Shown one piece after another: positions 1 to 7,585 of a stretch of DNA of 36,736 nt. Where the stretch lies: contig WQRX01000036.1 of assembly GCA_009786535.1 (NCBI GenBank), forward strand, positions 1 to 36,736, given 5' to 3'. A model generated the notes under the pieces. It was not told the origin of the DNA. It saw only the letters and a list, made by a program, of their open reading frames with translations, and did not search any database. Position 1 is the first letter of the stretch, and the number at the start of each line of letters is the position of its first letter. Position numbers and translations under genes: made by a program. The DNA is from Defluviitaleaceae bacterium. Its GTDB lineage: Bacteria; Bacillota; Clostridia; Lachnospirales; WQUN01.

Positions 1-175
1 TGTATTTGCCCGGAACATAAACATGATGTCGGCTTTTACCCACCTTGGACTCTTCGGCAGGTATATGAAGTTCGCCATTTTCCACTTTAACTTTCATCGA
101 ATTTTTTTTCATCATACCAAATTTTGTTAAACCGTCCGGCGTTATTGATTCCAGTGATATGTTGTGTGTTTTCAT
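1..175 (-). CDS. Partial unknown protein, N-terminus only
   Basis: An open frame begins at ATG 175-173 and runs without a stop off the left edge, giving 58 residues that start MKTHNISLESITPDGLTKFG. The upstream sequence AGGCGG is a weak ribosome-binding site. A second possible start is the MMKKN methionine at 115. The visible peptide is hydrophilic (KVKVENGELHIPAEESKVG) and has no recognisable motif. It overlaps the last 89 bases of the upstream gene, which is unusually long; either that gene has a shifted tail or the start here lies further in. The function cannot be named. Confidence 0.45.
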   Translation of the reverse strand, partial: MKTHNISLESITPDGLTKFGMMKKNSMKVKVENGELHIPAEESKVGKSRHHVYVPGKY

Positions 176-803
176 TTTTACACCGCCTAATATAAATTTT
201 TGTTTGCTTGCCTTTCAAAATTTTAGCACAGTTTTGAAGGCTTGTCCGTCCATGTGGACCTAAGCTTCGTGAAAGATTGCGAAGCGCTTCCCGTTCGTCA
301 TTGCTCATTGTATCGTGCAAGTTTATCCCGGCATAAATTGTGCATTGTATTCTAATTCTGTATAACCCTGGTTTAAGCAAACCGAAATAATATTCAATTG
401 CAAATCTATTTTCGCGTATCGCACCTTTTGCGATTGGTGAAAATCCCATATCAGGATACGGAGGGGCATCCTGTGTCGCGGGCACAATTCGCCATGCTAC
501 TCCATCAAAAAATTCCAGCCTGGTTGTTAATGCATCATGTACAAATGACCCCAACCCTACGCGCCCAATCCAGTAATCACTGGCGTTTGCGGTGGTCATA
601 ATTATTACATAATTGATATGGGTTAATTCTGTTCCGGTATAGACCATAGTTACGCGTTCCAGTTCGGGTATCGTTATTGTTGGCGGGCTGTATTCGAGGT
701 ACGCCCACCAAGGGGGAGCGTTGTTATTCCGTGTTTTTAGCATAAAAACGGATGCCGCCAAAAATAACGCCGCGGTTAAAAATAGCCAATGTTTTTTATT
801 CAT
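87..803 (-). CDS. Membrane-anchored protein with bacterial Ig-like domain
   Basis: A 238-residue protein. The start at 803 (MNKKHWLF) is chosen because GGAGGTGG lies eight bases upstream; an in-frame ATG ten codons earlier has no such site. Residues 3-23 form one hydrophobic signal anchor, so the rest is probably outside the cell. The core (about residues 50-150) has the pattern of Ig-like domains found in small Bacillota surface proteins: AWRIVP, a PDMGFSPIAKGA stretch and LLKPGLYRIRI. The last 50 residues are basic, have no such pattern and overlap the next gene, so a late frameshift is possible. Ligand and role are unknown. It sits downstream of yitT, after a possible terminator. Confidence 0.6.
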   Translation of the reverse strand: MNKKHWLFLTAALFLAASVFMLKTRNNNAPPWWAYLEYSPPTITIPELERVTMVYTGTELTHINYVIIMTTANASDYWIGRVGLGSFVHDALTTRLEFFDGVAWRIVPATQDAPPYPDMGFSPIAKGAIRENRFAIEYYFGLLKPGLYRIRIQCTIYAGINLHDTMSNDEREALRNLSRSLGPHGRTSLQNCAKILKGKQTKIYIRRCKNENTQHITGINNAGRFNKIWYDEKKFDES

Positions 804-876
804 GAATGCCCACCTCCATGCGGAATTAAGCAAAAGCCTAAGACAGATATTTTCATCAGTCTTATAACAAACAAAG

Positions 877-907
877 GCGGTTTTACAATGAACAGGTAAC
901 CAACCGC
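877..907 (-). terminator. Possible terminator after yitT
   Basis: On the minus strand, just after the yitT stop, GCGGTT (907-902) can pair with AACCGC (882-877). The loop is about 19 bases, and a T-rich run (CTTTGTTTGTT) follows. The long loop makes this a weak candidate. The rest of the 119-base gap between the two genes shows nothing else clear. Confidence 0.35.
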
Positions 908-922
908 TGATCGTGTTTGATA

Positions 923-1789
923 TTACAGCTTCTTCACAAAATTCCCCGCTACGCCTACATTATTGTTAAACACAATAAACGCGCTGGGGTCGGCTTCCTT
1001 GATGATTTGTTTTAAGCGGGGGATTTCGTATTTCGAAATAACGGTATTAAAGATGTGGGTGTGCTTTCCCGAATACGCGCCCTTGCCTTCCCAGCAAGTT
1101 GCACCGCGCTGTAGTTCCTGCAATACGCCCTGCACAGCCACAGGACTTGCGGTAAAAATGAGGGCGCTGGTTTTAATGTTTTGGGAGTGTGCGCGGTCAA
1201 GGGAAAACGCATAAAGCGTGGTAAAAATGGCGGAGTAAATGACAATGTTAAGGTCGTGGGCGAGCAAACCGTAACCATATACAAAAATGCTGATAATGAG
1301 CGTCACGCGTCCTACGGTAAAATTGGGATATTTTACGGAACAGTAAACGCCTATCAAATCCGACCCGCCACCCGAGCCACCGCAGCGCAACATAAAACCC
1401 GCGCCAAAGCCCGCAAGCGCACCGCCTACAATGGAAGCCGTAAGCGTATCGTGCAAAACAGGGGCGGCGGGGATAGGGATAAAAGCCATCACAATGGTGA
1501 GAAAAATAATGTTAATGATGGACTTGATGGGGAAGCCTGTTTGGGTTACGCGCTGTACCATCGCCATTAACGGGATATTGATAATAAGTAAAAAAATGCC
1601 CGTCAAGTTTATGCCCTGCGGCATGGTAAGGGCGGTGTGCGTAATTACCAGCGATTCGATAATTTGTGCAACGCCCGTAAGTGTTCCGCTGTACAAGCCA
1701 TGGGGTACAATTACAATGTTTATTGCAATAACAAAACACACCGCGCCAAGCAGCGAACCTATAAAATCGGCAATTGAACGAAGCTTCAT
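923..1789 (-). CDS. YitT family membrane protein (DUF161 + DUF2179)
   Basis: A 288-residue membrane protein of the YitT family, whose biochemical role is not established. The N-terminal 200 residues carry five or six hydrophobic segments and the glycine-rich family motif LRCGGSGGGSDLIG. The C-terminal 80 residues form the soluble DUF2179 domain (GKHTHIFNTVISKYEIPRLK and a final PSAFIVFNNNVGVAGNF). The ATG at 1789 overlaps the upstream stop as ATGA, which indicates translational coupling. The open frame extends 57 codons further upstream, but that part is arginine-rich shadow of the neighbouring gene. It is the last gene of the selenium operon. Confidence 0.9.
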   Translation of the reverse strand: MKLRSIADFIGSLLGAVCFVIAINIVIVPHGLYSGTLTGVAQIIESLVITHTALTMPQGINLTGIFLLIINIPLMAMVQRVTQTGFPIKSIINIIFLTIVMAFIPIPAAPVLHDTLTASIVGGALAGFGAGFMLRCGGSGGGSDLIGVYCSVKYPNFTVGRVTLIISIFVYGYGLLAHDLNIVIYSAIFTTLYAFSLDRAHSQNIKTSALIFTASPVAVQGVLQELQRGATCWEGKGAYSGKHTHIFNTVISKYEIPRLKQIIKEADPSAFIVFNNNVGVAGNFVKKL

Positions 1790-2082
1790 GGCGTCCACCC
1801 CGCTTTTTTCATATCTACGCGCCCATCGGGTAGGAAGGATACGCCTTCGTCTTCTAATATAGCGCGGCGAAGCGCTGCGTATTCCCCCGCGGCAATTGCA
1901 CCGTCCGCCATTACCACCCGTTGCCAAGGCAAACCTTCGGGGCAGTGCGCCATCGCCCAACCCACGGTACGGGCGGAACGGGGATGCCCCAACGCACGCG
2001 CAATTGCCCCGTAGGACGTAACCCGCCCGTTGGGGATTTGCGCCACAAGCTCATATATTGCGGTGTAAAATGGATTACTCAT
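1786..2082 (-). CDS. Alkyltransferase-like protein (MGMT family, no active cysteine)
   Basis: A 98-residue protein with only the DNA-binding C-terminal domain of O6-methylguanine-DNA methyltransferase. It shows the family motifs IPNGRVTSYGAIARALG and RTVGWAMAHCP. Where the methyltransferase has the PCHR active site this protein reads LPWQRVV, with tryptophan in place of the acceptor cysteine, as in alkyltransferase-like (Atl) proteins. Such proteins bind O6-alkylguanine without removing the alkyl group and pass the lesion to nucleotide-excision repair. The ATG overlaps the selB stop as ATGA, so it is coupled to selB, and its own stop overlaps yitT in the same way. No link with selenium is evident. 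Confidence 0.88.
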   Translation of the reverse strand: MSNPFYTAIYELVAQIPNGRVTSYGAIARALGHPRSARTVGWAMAHCPEGLPWQRVVMADGAIAAGEYAALRRAILEDEGVSFLPDGRVDMKKAGWTP

Positions 2083-4016
2083 GTTTTTAAAACCCGCCCT
2101 TCGCCTTCTTTTCGGGTAAAGCCCGTGCGGTCGAAATATTCCAGCAAAGATAGCGCAAATTTACGGGAAGTGCCGAGCGTATCACGGAATAGGGCTAAGG
2201 TGACGTTCTGCGTGGGAGCGCTCCCGTAAAGTTGTGTAAAAATTTCTTTTGCTGAGGTCACGGTACTTGCGTGGAAGAAAATGCCCGCCTCTGTGGTGAT
2301 TATTGCGCCTTCGGCTTGCAGTGCGTCCATTACCTGCCGGAAGTCGGCGGTTTTTTTCTGCCACAGGGCTTGCAATTCCTCCATTGCGGGCGGCATGTAG
2401 GGCGCAGATTGCAGACGCGTACATATATCGTCGCGGATTTGCTGCTGTGCGGGCGTGAGCTGTATGGAAAAATTCGCTGATGCGACGCGCCCTTCCACAA
2501 CGCGGATATGCGTTGCTTCATATATGTGCAGCAACGCGTCAAAAAGCGCGGGCTTTGCCTTGGGAAGGAGTTGACCGCGCAATTCTTCTCTGCGAATGCC
2601 GCGCTGAAGCGGATTTGCCGCGTGGTAGGCGGCAAGCTGCTTTGTTAAGCGGGCGGCAAATTGGGTACGGAAGCCCTCGTCAATTACGTGAGTTTCACTT
2701 ATGCGCGTTACTTTGCCCGCTTGCATTAGCGTTGTCACCGCTTCATCAAATTGAACGGGAGCGCTCCCGTTATTTTTTTTAATTTCGTCCAGTGGCGTTA
2801 GGTTTGGGCTTCCGTCTGCGATGCGCTGTAAAATTTGGGCGCAAATGTCACCGCTTTTTTGGGCTTGCTCCCGCTGGGTTAGCCGTTTTTCAATTTCATT
2901 TGCTTTGGCGCGGCGGTGTTTTTGCGGTTGCGTGTGCAGTATGATGCCGCCGCCTACCGTTTCCATCGGCGAATAAAAGCGCACAACAAAGCGGTCGCCT
3001 TGCTTAACGGCAATATCCTCGGTAAAGCGCAGCTGTGCATACGTGCTTTGCCCTGCCTTTAGCGTTGTACCGTGCAGTAAAACCGCCTTGCACAGCGCAT
3101 TAAACGTACCATGGTAGAAGTGAAGGCGCGTGTTATTTTTTACTTCGCGCGGGCTGTCGGGCAGGATTTCTAACCTTACGTCTAACATGCGCGTGGGGTG
3201 CAATGCATCGGCAGGGGCTAATATATCGCCGCGTTTTACGTCTTCTTTGCGAATGCCCGAAAGATTAACCGCCGCCCGTTGCCCCGCGAAGGCTTCCGCC
3301 ACATCGCCGCCGTGCACTTGAATATTACGCACCTTTGCGGGCGTATTTGCGGGGAAGATGTGAACCGTTTCACCCACATGAAGCGTGCCCTCGGTAAGCG
3401 TTCCCGTTACTACCGTGCCGAAGCCTTCTACGGAGAAGACGCGGTCGATGGGAAGGCGCGAATGATTAAAACCTTGGGGACTGCACAGGTTCCGGGACGT
3501 TACTTGGGTAAGAATTAGGCTTTTAAGTTCTAAGATGCCGCTACCTGTACGGGCGGAAACTTCCACGATGGGAGCATTCCCGAGAAAAGTGTTTTTCGTT
3601 AGCGCGCGAATATCTTCTTTTACAAGGGTGCGCCAGTCTTCGTCGGTTACGTCGCATTTTGTTAAAACAATAATGCCGCTTTGGGCGTTTAACAATTGCA
3701 AAATGCTAAGGTGTTCACGCGTTTGGGGCATTACCCCATCGTCAGACGCGATGACAAGCAAAACCAAATCAATCCCGCTTGCGCCCGCAAGCATGTTCTT
3801 TATAAATTTTTCGTGCCCCGGTACGTCTATTATGGACGCAACGCCGCCGTCGGGCAAAGGCAGACAGGCGTACCCCAAGTCAATGGTGATACCGCGTTTT
3901 TTTTCTTCTTTAAGGCGGTCTATTTTGTCATGTTCAATGCCCGTGAGTGCAGTAATTAGCGTGGTTTTTCCATGGTCTACATGCCCGGCCGTACCAATGA
4001 GGACGTGTTTTTTCAT
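2079..4016 (-). CDS. selB: Selenocysteine-specific elongation factor SelB
   Basis: A 645-residue GTPase that brings Sec-tRNA to in-frame UGA codons and recognises the SECIS hairpin in the mRNA. The GTP-binding domain is clear: GHVDHGKT at residues 11-18, DVPGHE (G3) and TKCD (G4). EF-Tu-like beta-barrel domains follow, and the last 250 residues fit the winged-helix repeats that bind SECIS RNA. The start is ATG 4016; GGGAG of a 12-bp palindrome (4020-4031) lies about where a Shine-Dalgarno sequence would be. Two exact copies of the same palindrome lie inside the gene, each encoding G-S-A-P. It follows selA and the Nudix remnant. Confidence 0.96.
   Translation of the reverse strand: MKKHVLIGTAGHVDHGKTTLITALTGIEHDKIDRLKEEKKRGITIDLGYACLPLPDGGVASIIDVPGHEKFIKNMLAGASGIDLVLLVIASDDGVMPQTREHLSILQLLNAQSGIIVLTKCDVTDEDWRTLVKEDIRALTKNTFLGNAPIVEVSARTGSGILELKSLILTQVTSRNLCSPQGFNHSRLPIDRVFSVEGFGTVVTGTLTEGTLHVGETVHIFPANTPAKVRNIQVHGGDVAEAFAGQRAAVNLSGIRKEDVKRGDILAPADALHPTRMLDVRLEILPDSPREVKNNTRLHFYHGTFNALCKAVLLHGTTLKAGQSTYAQLRFTEDIAVKQGDRFVVRFYSPMETVGGGIILHTQPQKHRRAKANEIEKRLTQREQAQKSGDICAQILQRIADGSPNLTPLDEIKKNNGSAPVQFDEAVTTLMQAGKVTRISETHVIDEGFRTQFAARLTKQLAAYHAANPLQRGIRREELRGQLLPKAKPALFDALLHIYEATHIRVVEGRVASANFSIQLTPAQQQIRDDICTRLQSAPYMPPAMEELQALWQKKTADFRQVMDALQAEGAIITTEAGIFFHASTVTSAKEIFTQLYGSAPTQNVTLALFRDTLGTSRKFALSLLEYFDRTGFTRKEGEGRVLKT
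2214..2225. repeat. 12-bp palindrome GGGAGCGCTCCC, copy 1
   Basis: Exact copy inside selB, read on the minus strand as Gly-Ser-Ala-Pro in frame. Confidence 0.85.
2757..2768. repeat. 12-bp palindrome GGGAGCGCTCCC, copy 2
   Basis: Exact copy inside selB, again encoding Gly-Ser-Ala-Pro. One more matching base on each side makes it CGGGAGCGCTCCCG. Confidence 0.85.
3570..3581. repeat. Degenerate palindrome GGGAGCATTCCC
   Basis: Two differences from the consensus. It lies inside selB and reads Gly-Asn-Ala-Pro on the minus strand, in the same frame as the exact copies. Confidence 0.5.
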
Positions 4017-4019
4017 TGC

Positions 4020-4031
4020 GGGAGCGCTCCC
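4020..4031. repeat. 12-bp palindrome GGGAGCGCTCCC, copy 3 (intergenic)
   Basis: Exact copy and the only noncoding one. It sits between the Nudix remnant and the selB ATG, and its GGGAG may serve as the selB ribosome-binding site. Confidence 0.85.
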
Positions 4032-4087
4032 TTTTAGGTGGATTGTTTTTTTGCTTGCGAGTTCGCGCAGTATGTATAGGTCCCGCT

Positions 4088-4261
4088 CTACCCTTCTTCT
4101 GCTTCAATGCCGCCGCCGGGGAATTTACAATCCCCGTATTTTTCGCTGCGCACCAACAATAATTTACCTTTATGGAAAATGATTGCCCTAACCGAATCGC
4201 GTTTAAATACCCGCCAATTTTGCGCGTAATTTTTTGCATCAAAGACCTTTATTGTTCGCAT
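4088..4261 (-). pseudogene. Truncated Nudix hydrolase remnant between selA and selB
   Basis: An ATG at 4261 that overlaps the last codons of selA opens a 57-codon frame ending at TAG 4090-4088. The peptide reads like the start of a Nudix domain: VRAIIFHKGKLLLVRSE, then KYGDCKFPGGGIEAEEG. This is the usual lead-in and the first half of the Nudix box (GX5EX7REUXEEXGU), and it stops where the REUXEE part should begin. In a shifted frame just after the stop, LYILREL supplies an REL three residues late, which suggests frameshift decay. An intact Nudix protein needs about 80 more residues, which are absent. It may still be translated as a coupled peptide, but it cannot be a working hydrolase. Confidence 0.75.
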
Positions 4262-5613
4262 ATTTGCACCCGCGCTACGATGTGGGAAAAGTCCGCTTCG
4301 TCTATTGTGCGCACGTCCAACAAAAATTTATCCTGTGCGATACGTCCGACAATGGGGGGTGTTCCCATGCGAAAGTGACTTTCAATTTCCTGCGCGGTTT
4401 TGTGTGCATGGGTAATAGCAATGCCCGCCGACGGGAGCGCTTCCTCAGGCATTGCGCCGCCCCCTGCTTGGCTGTGCAGGGGTATCGCTTCTGTGGTAAA
4501 TAAGCCTTGCGGTAAAGCCGCGCACAGGCGATTGGCTTTGCTTAAAAGCTCTGCCTCAGTGGCTTGCAGCATTTGCAAAACAGGAATTTTTTCGTGGGCG
4601 GTCCCGCTTTGGTACAGCCGCAGTGTGCTCTCCAGCGCGGCTAGACTTAGCTTGTCTATACGCAGTGCTCGTGCCAGCGGGTGGGCTTTCATCTTATCTA
4701 TCCATTTTGCGCGTCCAACAATAATGCCCGCCTGCGGACCGCCAAGCAATTTGTCCCCGCTAAAGGTTACAACGTCCGCCCCTGCGGAAATACTTTCCGC
4801 CACGGTAGGTTGGTTGCAAATCGGCACAAGGGCGCCGCTGCCCAAATCTTCGATTAACGGTATGTTGTGTTCATTTGCCAGCTTTACCAAATCTGCAAGC
4901 CCGGGACGCGAGACAAAGCCCGTCATTTTAAAATTGCTTGCGTGTACACGTAAAATTGCGCCGTTGCTTTCGTTCGGGAACGCTCCCGAGGAAAGCGCAT
5001 TTGCGTAGTCCGGCACATGTGTTTTGTTGGTCGTACCCACTTCAACCAGCTTGCAGCCCGACTGCGCGCATACATCGGGAATGCGGAATGCGCCGCCGAT
5101 TTCCACCAATTCCCCGCGCGAGGTAATTACTTCGCGCCCTTGCGCCAGCGCGGAAAGCGCAAGCAATACCGCGGCGGCGTTGTTGTTTACCACCATCGCA
5201 GTTTCGGCATTGGTTACACTGCACAAAAGACTTTCAACCAGCGTGTGGCGGCTACCGCGCTTCGCATTTTTTATGTCATATTCAAGGGTGGAATACCCGC
5301 GCGATGTCTCATTAATTGCGTCTAACGCTTCCTGCGCCAAGGGTGCGCGCCCTAGGTTGGTGTGCAGTACAATGCCCGTACCGTTGATAACCCACCGCAG
5401 GTTAGGTCGGGTTAATTCAGCGTACCGCGCGAACACTTGCGCATCTAATGCTTTCAACGCCGGGAGCGTTCCCGCATTGTGCAAAATTTCTTCGCGTACC
5501 GCGGCAAGCACATCGCGTATTGTTTGCAAAAATAAATGCCCGCCCAGCCCTACAAACGCAGGGCGGGCAAGCATATCGTCTACTTTTGGGATTTTGCGCA
5601 ATAAGTCATTCAT
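4249..5613 (-). CDS. selA: L-seryl-tRNA(Sec) selenium transferase SelA
   Basis: A 454-residue PLP enzyme that converts seryl-tRNA(Sec) to selenocysteyl-tRNA(Sec) using selenophosphate from SelD. Family motifs are clear: INGTGIVLHTNLGRAPL near residue 77, EYDIKNAKRGSRH near 111, VVNNNAAAVLLAL near 141, and the PLP-lysine motif TFSGDKLLGGPQAG with Lys288. The length matches the usual 450-470 residues. The ATG overlaps the stop of the PIG-L gene as ATGA. The C-terminus overlaps the start of the Nudix remnant. Three near-copies of the 12-bp palindrome lie within it, in a different reading frame from those in selB. Confidence 0.96.
   Translation of the reverse strand: MNDLLRKIPKVDDMLARPAFVGLGGHLFLQTIRDVLAAVREEILHNAGTLPALKALDAQVFARYAELTRPNLRWVINGTGIVLHTNLGRAPLAQEALDAINETSRGYSTLEYDIKNAKRGSRHTLVESLLCSVTNAETAMVVNNNAAAVLLALSALAQGREVITSRGELVEIGGAFRIPDVCAQSGCKLVEVGTTNKTHVPDYANALSSGAFPNESNGAILRVHASNFKMTGFVSRPGLADLVKLANEHNIPLIEDLGSGALVPICNQPTVAESISAGADVVTFSGDKLLGGPQAGIIVGRAKWIDKMKAHPLARALRIDKLSLAALESTLRLYQSGTAHEKIPVLQMLQATEAELLSKANRLCAALPQGLFTTEAIPLHSQAGGGAMPEEALPSAGIAITHAHKTAQEIESHFRMGTPPIVGRIAQDKFLLDVRTIDEADFSHIVARVQICEQ
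4433..4444. repeat. Near-copy of palindrome, GGGAGCGCTTCC
   Basis: One mismatch to the consensus. It lies inside selA and gives Glu-Ala-Leu-Pro in the selA frame. Confidence 0.6.
4976..4987. repeat. Near-copy of palindrome, GGGAACGCTCCC
   Basis: One mismatch. It lies inside selA and reads Gly-Ala-Phe-Pro, shifted by one base from the frame used in selB. Confidence 0.65.
5462..5473. repeat. Near-copy of palindrome, GGGAGCGTTCCC
   Basis: One mismatch; the reverse complement of the variant at 4976. It lies inside selA and reads Gly-Thr-Leu-Pro. Confidence 0.65.
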
Positions 5614-6458
5614 GCAAACTGCCTTATACGTTTTTCCACCTCAAGACGGAATTTTTCGATATATTCTTCAATAAACGCAACGGGGTCGGCGTTTTCGGTA
5701 ACGAGGGCGGTCATATCCAGCCCAAAGGCAGCAGATTCATAATCATCAACGGCGTGGCTGGCAAAAAAGGTCGCGTTCGCAAGTCTGCGCCCCATTGATG
5801 CGAGGTCGTACCGCTTCCCGCCCGAAATTTGGCTGTCATACACGCCCAAAAGTGCCGCCGCCACGTTAGGGAATGGGGCATTGTCCTGCACAATTTTATC
5901 CTCGTCACACAGCCAATCCAGTGCGCGCCACACCTCCATGCCCACCAACTTGGGAACGCTCCCACCTTCGCCTTTAATTTCCCGTAATGCGCGTACTGCG
6001 TGCATGGCTACGGCAACGTGGGTATCGTGCTTATCCGCAACATTATGGGTAAAAATTACTTGGGGTGCAGTGTTTTTAATAATGGCTTTTAACTCGTCAA
6101 TCAACACATGGTTGGCAGGGTCTTTAACCCCGCTCGATGCCCATGCAAGGTTTACCTGTGCGGTGTAACGGCCTATTTGCGCGGCAGAATTTTGTTCAAG
6201 TAAGCGGATTTGCTTCATTTGCTCATCGGTATAATTTGCGTATACGCCCGCACGGGGCGAGCCGCCACCGTCGGTCACGGTCACACCCGTAAAGTGCTTG
6301 TCTTGTGCGCCGTAACACGCGGCAATTGCGCCGTATGCCATAATTTCAATATCGTCTTGGTGCGCGCCAATGCACAAATGCGTAGTGCGCGGGAATACTT
6401 GCTGCGGCGTTTCGCCCGAGGGTACATAAACATTTGCTTTCGCGTTTGAAAATTGCAA
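5610..6458 (-). CDS. PIG-L (LmbE-like) deacetylase family protein
   Basis: A 282-residue protein of the PIG-L/LmbE family of zinc N-acetylglucosaminyl deacetylases. Two metal motifs are visible: AHQDDIE near residue 34 (AHPDDE in most members) and FTHNVADKHDTH, the HxxDxH-type motif. The start chosen is TTG at 6458, because AAGGGGAG lies six bases upstream; the ATG 13 codons earlier has no ribosome-binding site. The substrate is unknown; relatives act on GlcNAc-linked inositol, mycothiol and bacillithiol precursors. It is the first gene of the selenium operon and overlaps selA by 4 bases, so a thiol or sugar role near selenium metabolism is possible but only inferred. Confidence 0.85.
   Translation of the reverse strand: MQFSNAKANVYVPSGETPQQVFPRTTHLCIGAHQDDIEIMAYGAIAACYGAQDKHFTGVTVTDGGGSPRAGVYANYTDEQMKQIRLLEQNSAAQIGRYTAQVNLAWASSGVKDPANHVLIDELKAIIKNTAPQVIFTHNVADKHDTHVAVAMHAVRALREIKGEGGSVPKLVGMEVWRALDWLCDEDKIVQDNAPFPNVAAALLGVYDSQISGGKRYDLASMGRRLANATFFASHAVDDYESAAFGLDMTALVTENADPVAFIEEYIEKFRLEVEKRIRQFA
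5952..5963. repeat. Near-copy of palindrome, GGGAACGCTCCC
   Basis: One mismatch; the flanks extend it to TGGGAACGCTCCCA. It lies inside the PIG-L gene and reads Gly-Ser-Val-Pro. Confidence 0.65.
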
Positions 6459-6502
6459 GACAATCTCCCCTTTCATATACAGCACATCGAGAAACATATG
6501 CC

Positions 6503-6531
6503 ATCATATACTACCAAACAACCTGTGTAAA
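6503..6531 (-). promoter_or_regulatory. Candidate promoter of the selenium operon
   Basis: On the minus strand TTTACA (6531-6526) and TATGAT (6508-6503) are 17 bases apart. This lies over the end of the lipoprotein gene, about 45 bases before the TTG start of the PIG-L gene. It matches the sigma-A pattern reasonably well and would let the selenium operon be transcribed apart from the DUF2975 genes upstream. Confidence 0.5.
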
Positions 6532-7374
6532 CCGTCGAATCAGCACGCCGTTTTCCCCTTCGTAAAAAGCAACGATATCGCCGTCCCCTTCGCCAACCAG
6601 CGAACGCTGTACAGGGATTTGCGCATATGGGCGAAATGCTTCAATAATTAAATACGCCGTGTGCGACAAAGGGGTAAAATCCCCGGGCATATCCGCGGGC
6701 GCAAAGACATCGCGCGTTAGCATATGATGGTTTTCGTCCATTTGAATAATGGTGATGGTTTCCGCCGCATGTTGCAGACGAAGACCCAGTTCAATATTAG
6801 TAGTGCGCGTGTGGGAAACGCCGTTTACTGTAGTCACAATTTCGCTTTGCTTGCTGAAGGTACGCCAATCGCCCTCCCATATGTCGCTGTCCGAATGGCT
6901 CGAAACGGAAGACCCGCCCCGCCCAATGTACACAGCATTTTGCGCCGTTTGAAAAATAGGGTTAAAGGTAAAAATTTCGGACGCTATGCGCGGCGAAATA
7001 TATAGTGTGCCCCTAAGGGTTCTGCGCGTAAAACCATCCCCGTGGTGCAAATGAAAATACTCTTGTACGATGCCGTCCCCCGTTTCGCCGAAGGCGAAAC
7101 TTATATATGTCCCGTCGTCCAAATCTTGCCTTGCCACTCCAACAAAAAAGGGAATTCCGTTTATGGGAAACGTAAAATTGAACCTGTCCTGTATCGCATA
7201 AATCCTGTCTTCGTTACCAAAAGCGCGGTGAATATCGTCGTCCCAAAACGTAACAAAAAAGCCAATCATTTCATCTTCATGGGAGCGCTCCCGCTCTTCC
7301 CATTCCCGCGCAAGCTGACAACCGCTAAGCAAAAGCACCAGCCCAATAAAAATTAAAGCTTTAATCTTTTTCAT
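6511..7374 (-). CDS. Hypothetical lipoprotein
   Basis: A 287-residue protein with a lipoprotein signal peptide: KK, a hydrophobic stretch and the lipobox LLSGC with Cys19. The mature part is rich in aromatic and acidic residues, beginning with a charged EWEERERSHEDEM segment, and has no catalytic motif that I recognise. ATG 7374 overlaps the end of the XRE gene by 14 bases and has GGGGAG upstream. Translation is therefore coupled to the DUF2975-XRE pair, which suggests that all three act together at the membrane. An exact copy of the 12-bp palindrome encodes part of the charged segment. Function unknown. Confidence 0.75.
   Translation of the reverse strand: MKKIKALIFIGLVLLLSGCQLAREWEERERSHEDEMIGFFVTFWDDDIHRAFGNEDRIYAIQDRFNFTFPINGIPFFVGVARQDLDDGTYISFAFGETGDGIVQEYFHLHHGDGFTRRTLRGTLYISPRIASEIFTFNPIFQTAQNAVYIGRGGSSVSSHSDSDIWEGDWRTFSKQSEIVTTVNGVSHTRTTNIELGLRLQHAAETITIIQMDENHHMLTRDVFAPADMPGDFTPLSHTAYLIIEAFRPYAQIPVQRSLVGEGDGDIVAFYEGENGVLIRRFTQVVW
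7281..7292. repeat. 12-bp palindrome GGGAGCGCTCCC, copy 4
   Basis: Exact copy inside the lipoprotein gene. It is read in the third possible frame, contributing to Arg-Glu-Arg-Ser, unlike the G-S-A-P frame in selB. Confidence 0.85.
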
Positions 7375-7585
7375 CTTCTAACTCCCCGTCGAATTTTAAA
7401 ATATCTCCAACCTCGCATTGCAAATGCCCGCAAATCTTATTAAGCGTGCCAAAGCGTACACCCCGCGCCTTACCGCTGCGCAAAATCGACAAATTAGCTT
7501 CTGTAATGTCCACCAGCGTGCATAGCTCGCGCGCGGTCATGTTCCGTGCCTTTAACACTTCGTCTAAATGTACTGTAACTGCCAT
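7361..7585 (-). CDS. Small XRE-type HTH regulator (YozG-like)
   Basis: A 74-residue Cro/CI-type helix-turn-helix protein, nearly all of it DNA-binding domain. The HTH reads MTARELCTLVDITEANLSIL, and the C-terminal GTLNKICGHLQCEVGDIL is typical of the short HTH_26 group. In many Bacillota such proteins are encoded right after a DUF2975 membrane protein, as here, where start and stop meet (7585). It probably binds the inverted repeat TTATCG-N5-CGATAA in the promoter of its own operon; that is inference from position. Confidence 0.88.
   Translation of the reverse strand: MAVTVHLDEVLKARNMTARELCTLVDITEANLSILRSGKARGVRFGTLNKICGHLQCEVGDILKFDGELEDEKD

Noticed and set aside
3934..4242. 102-codon minus-strand frame across the selA-selB junction
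   Set aside because: It overlaps the selB start in a different frame and reads as basic low-quality peptide; the Nudix-like frame beside it has real family motifs.
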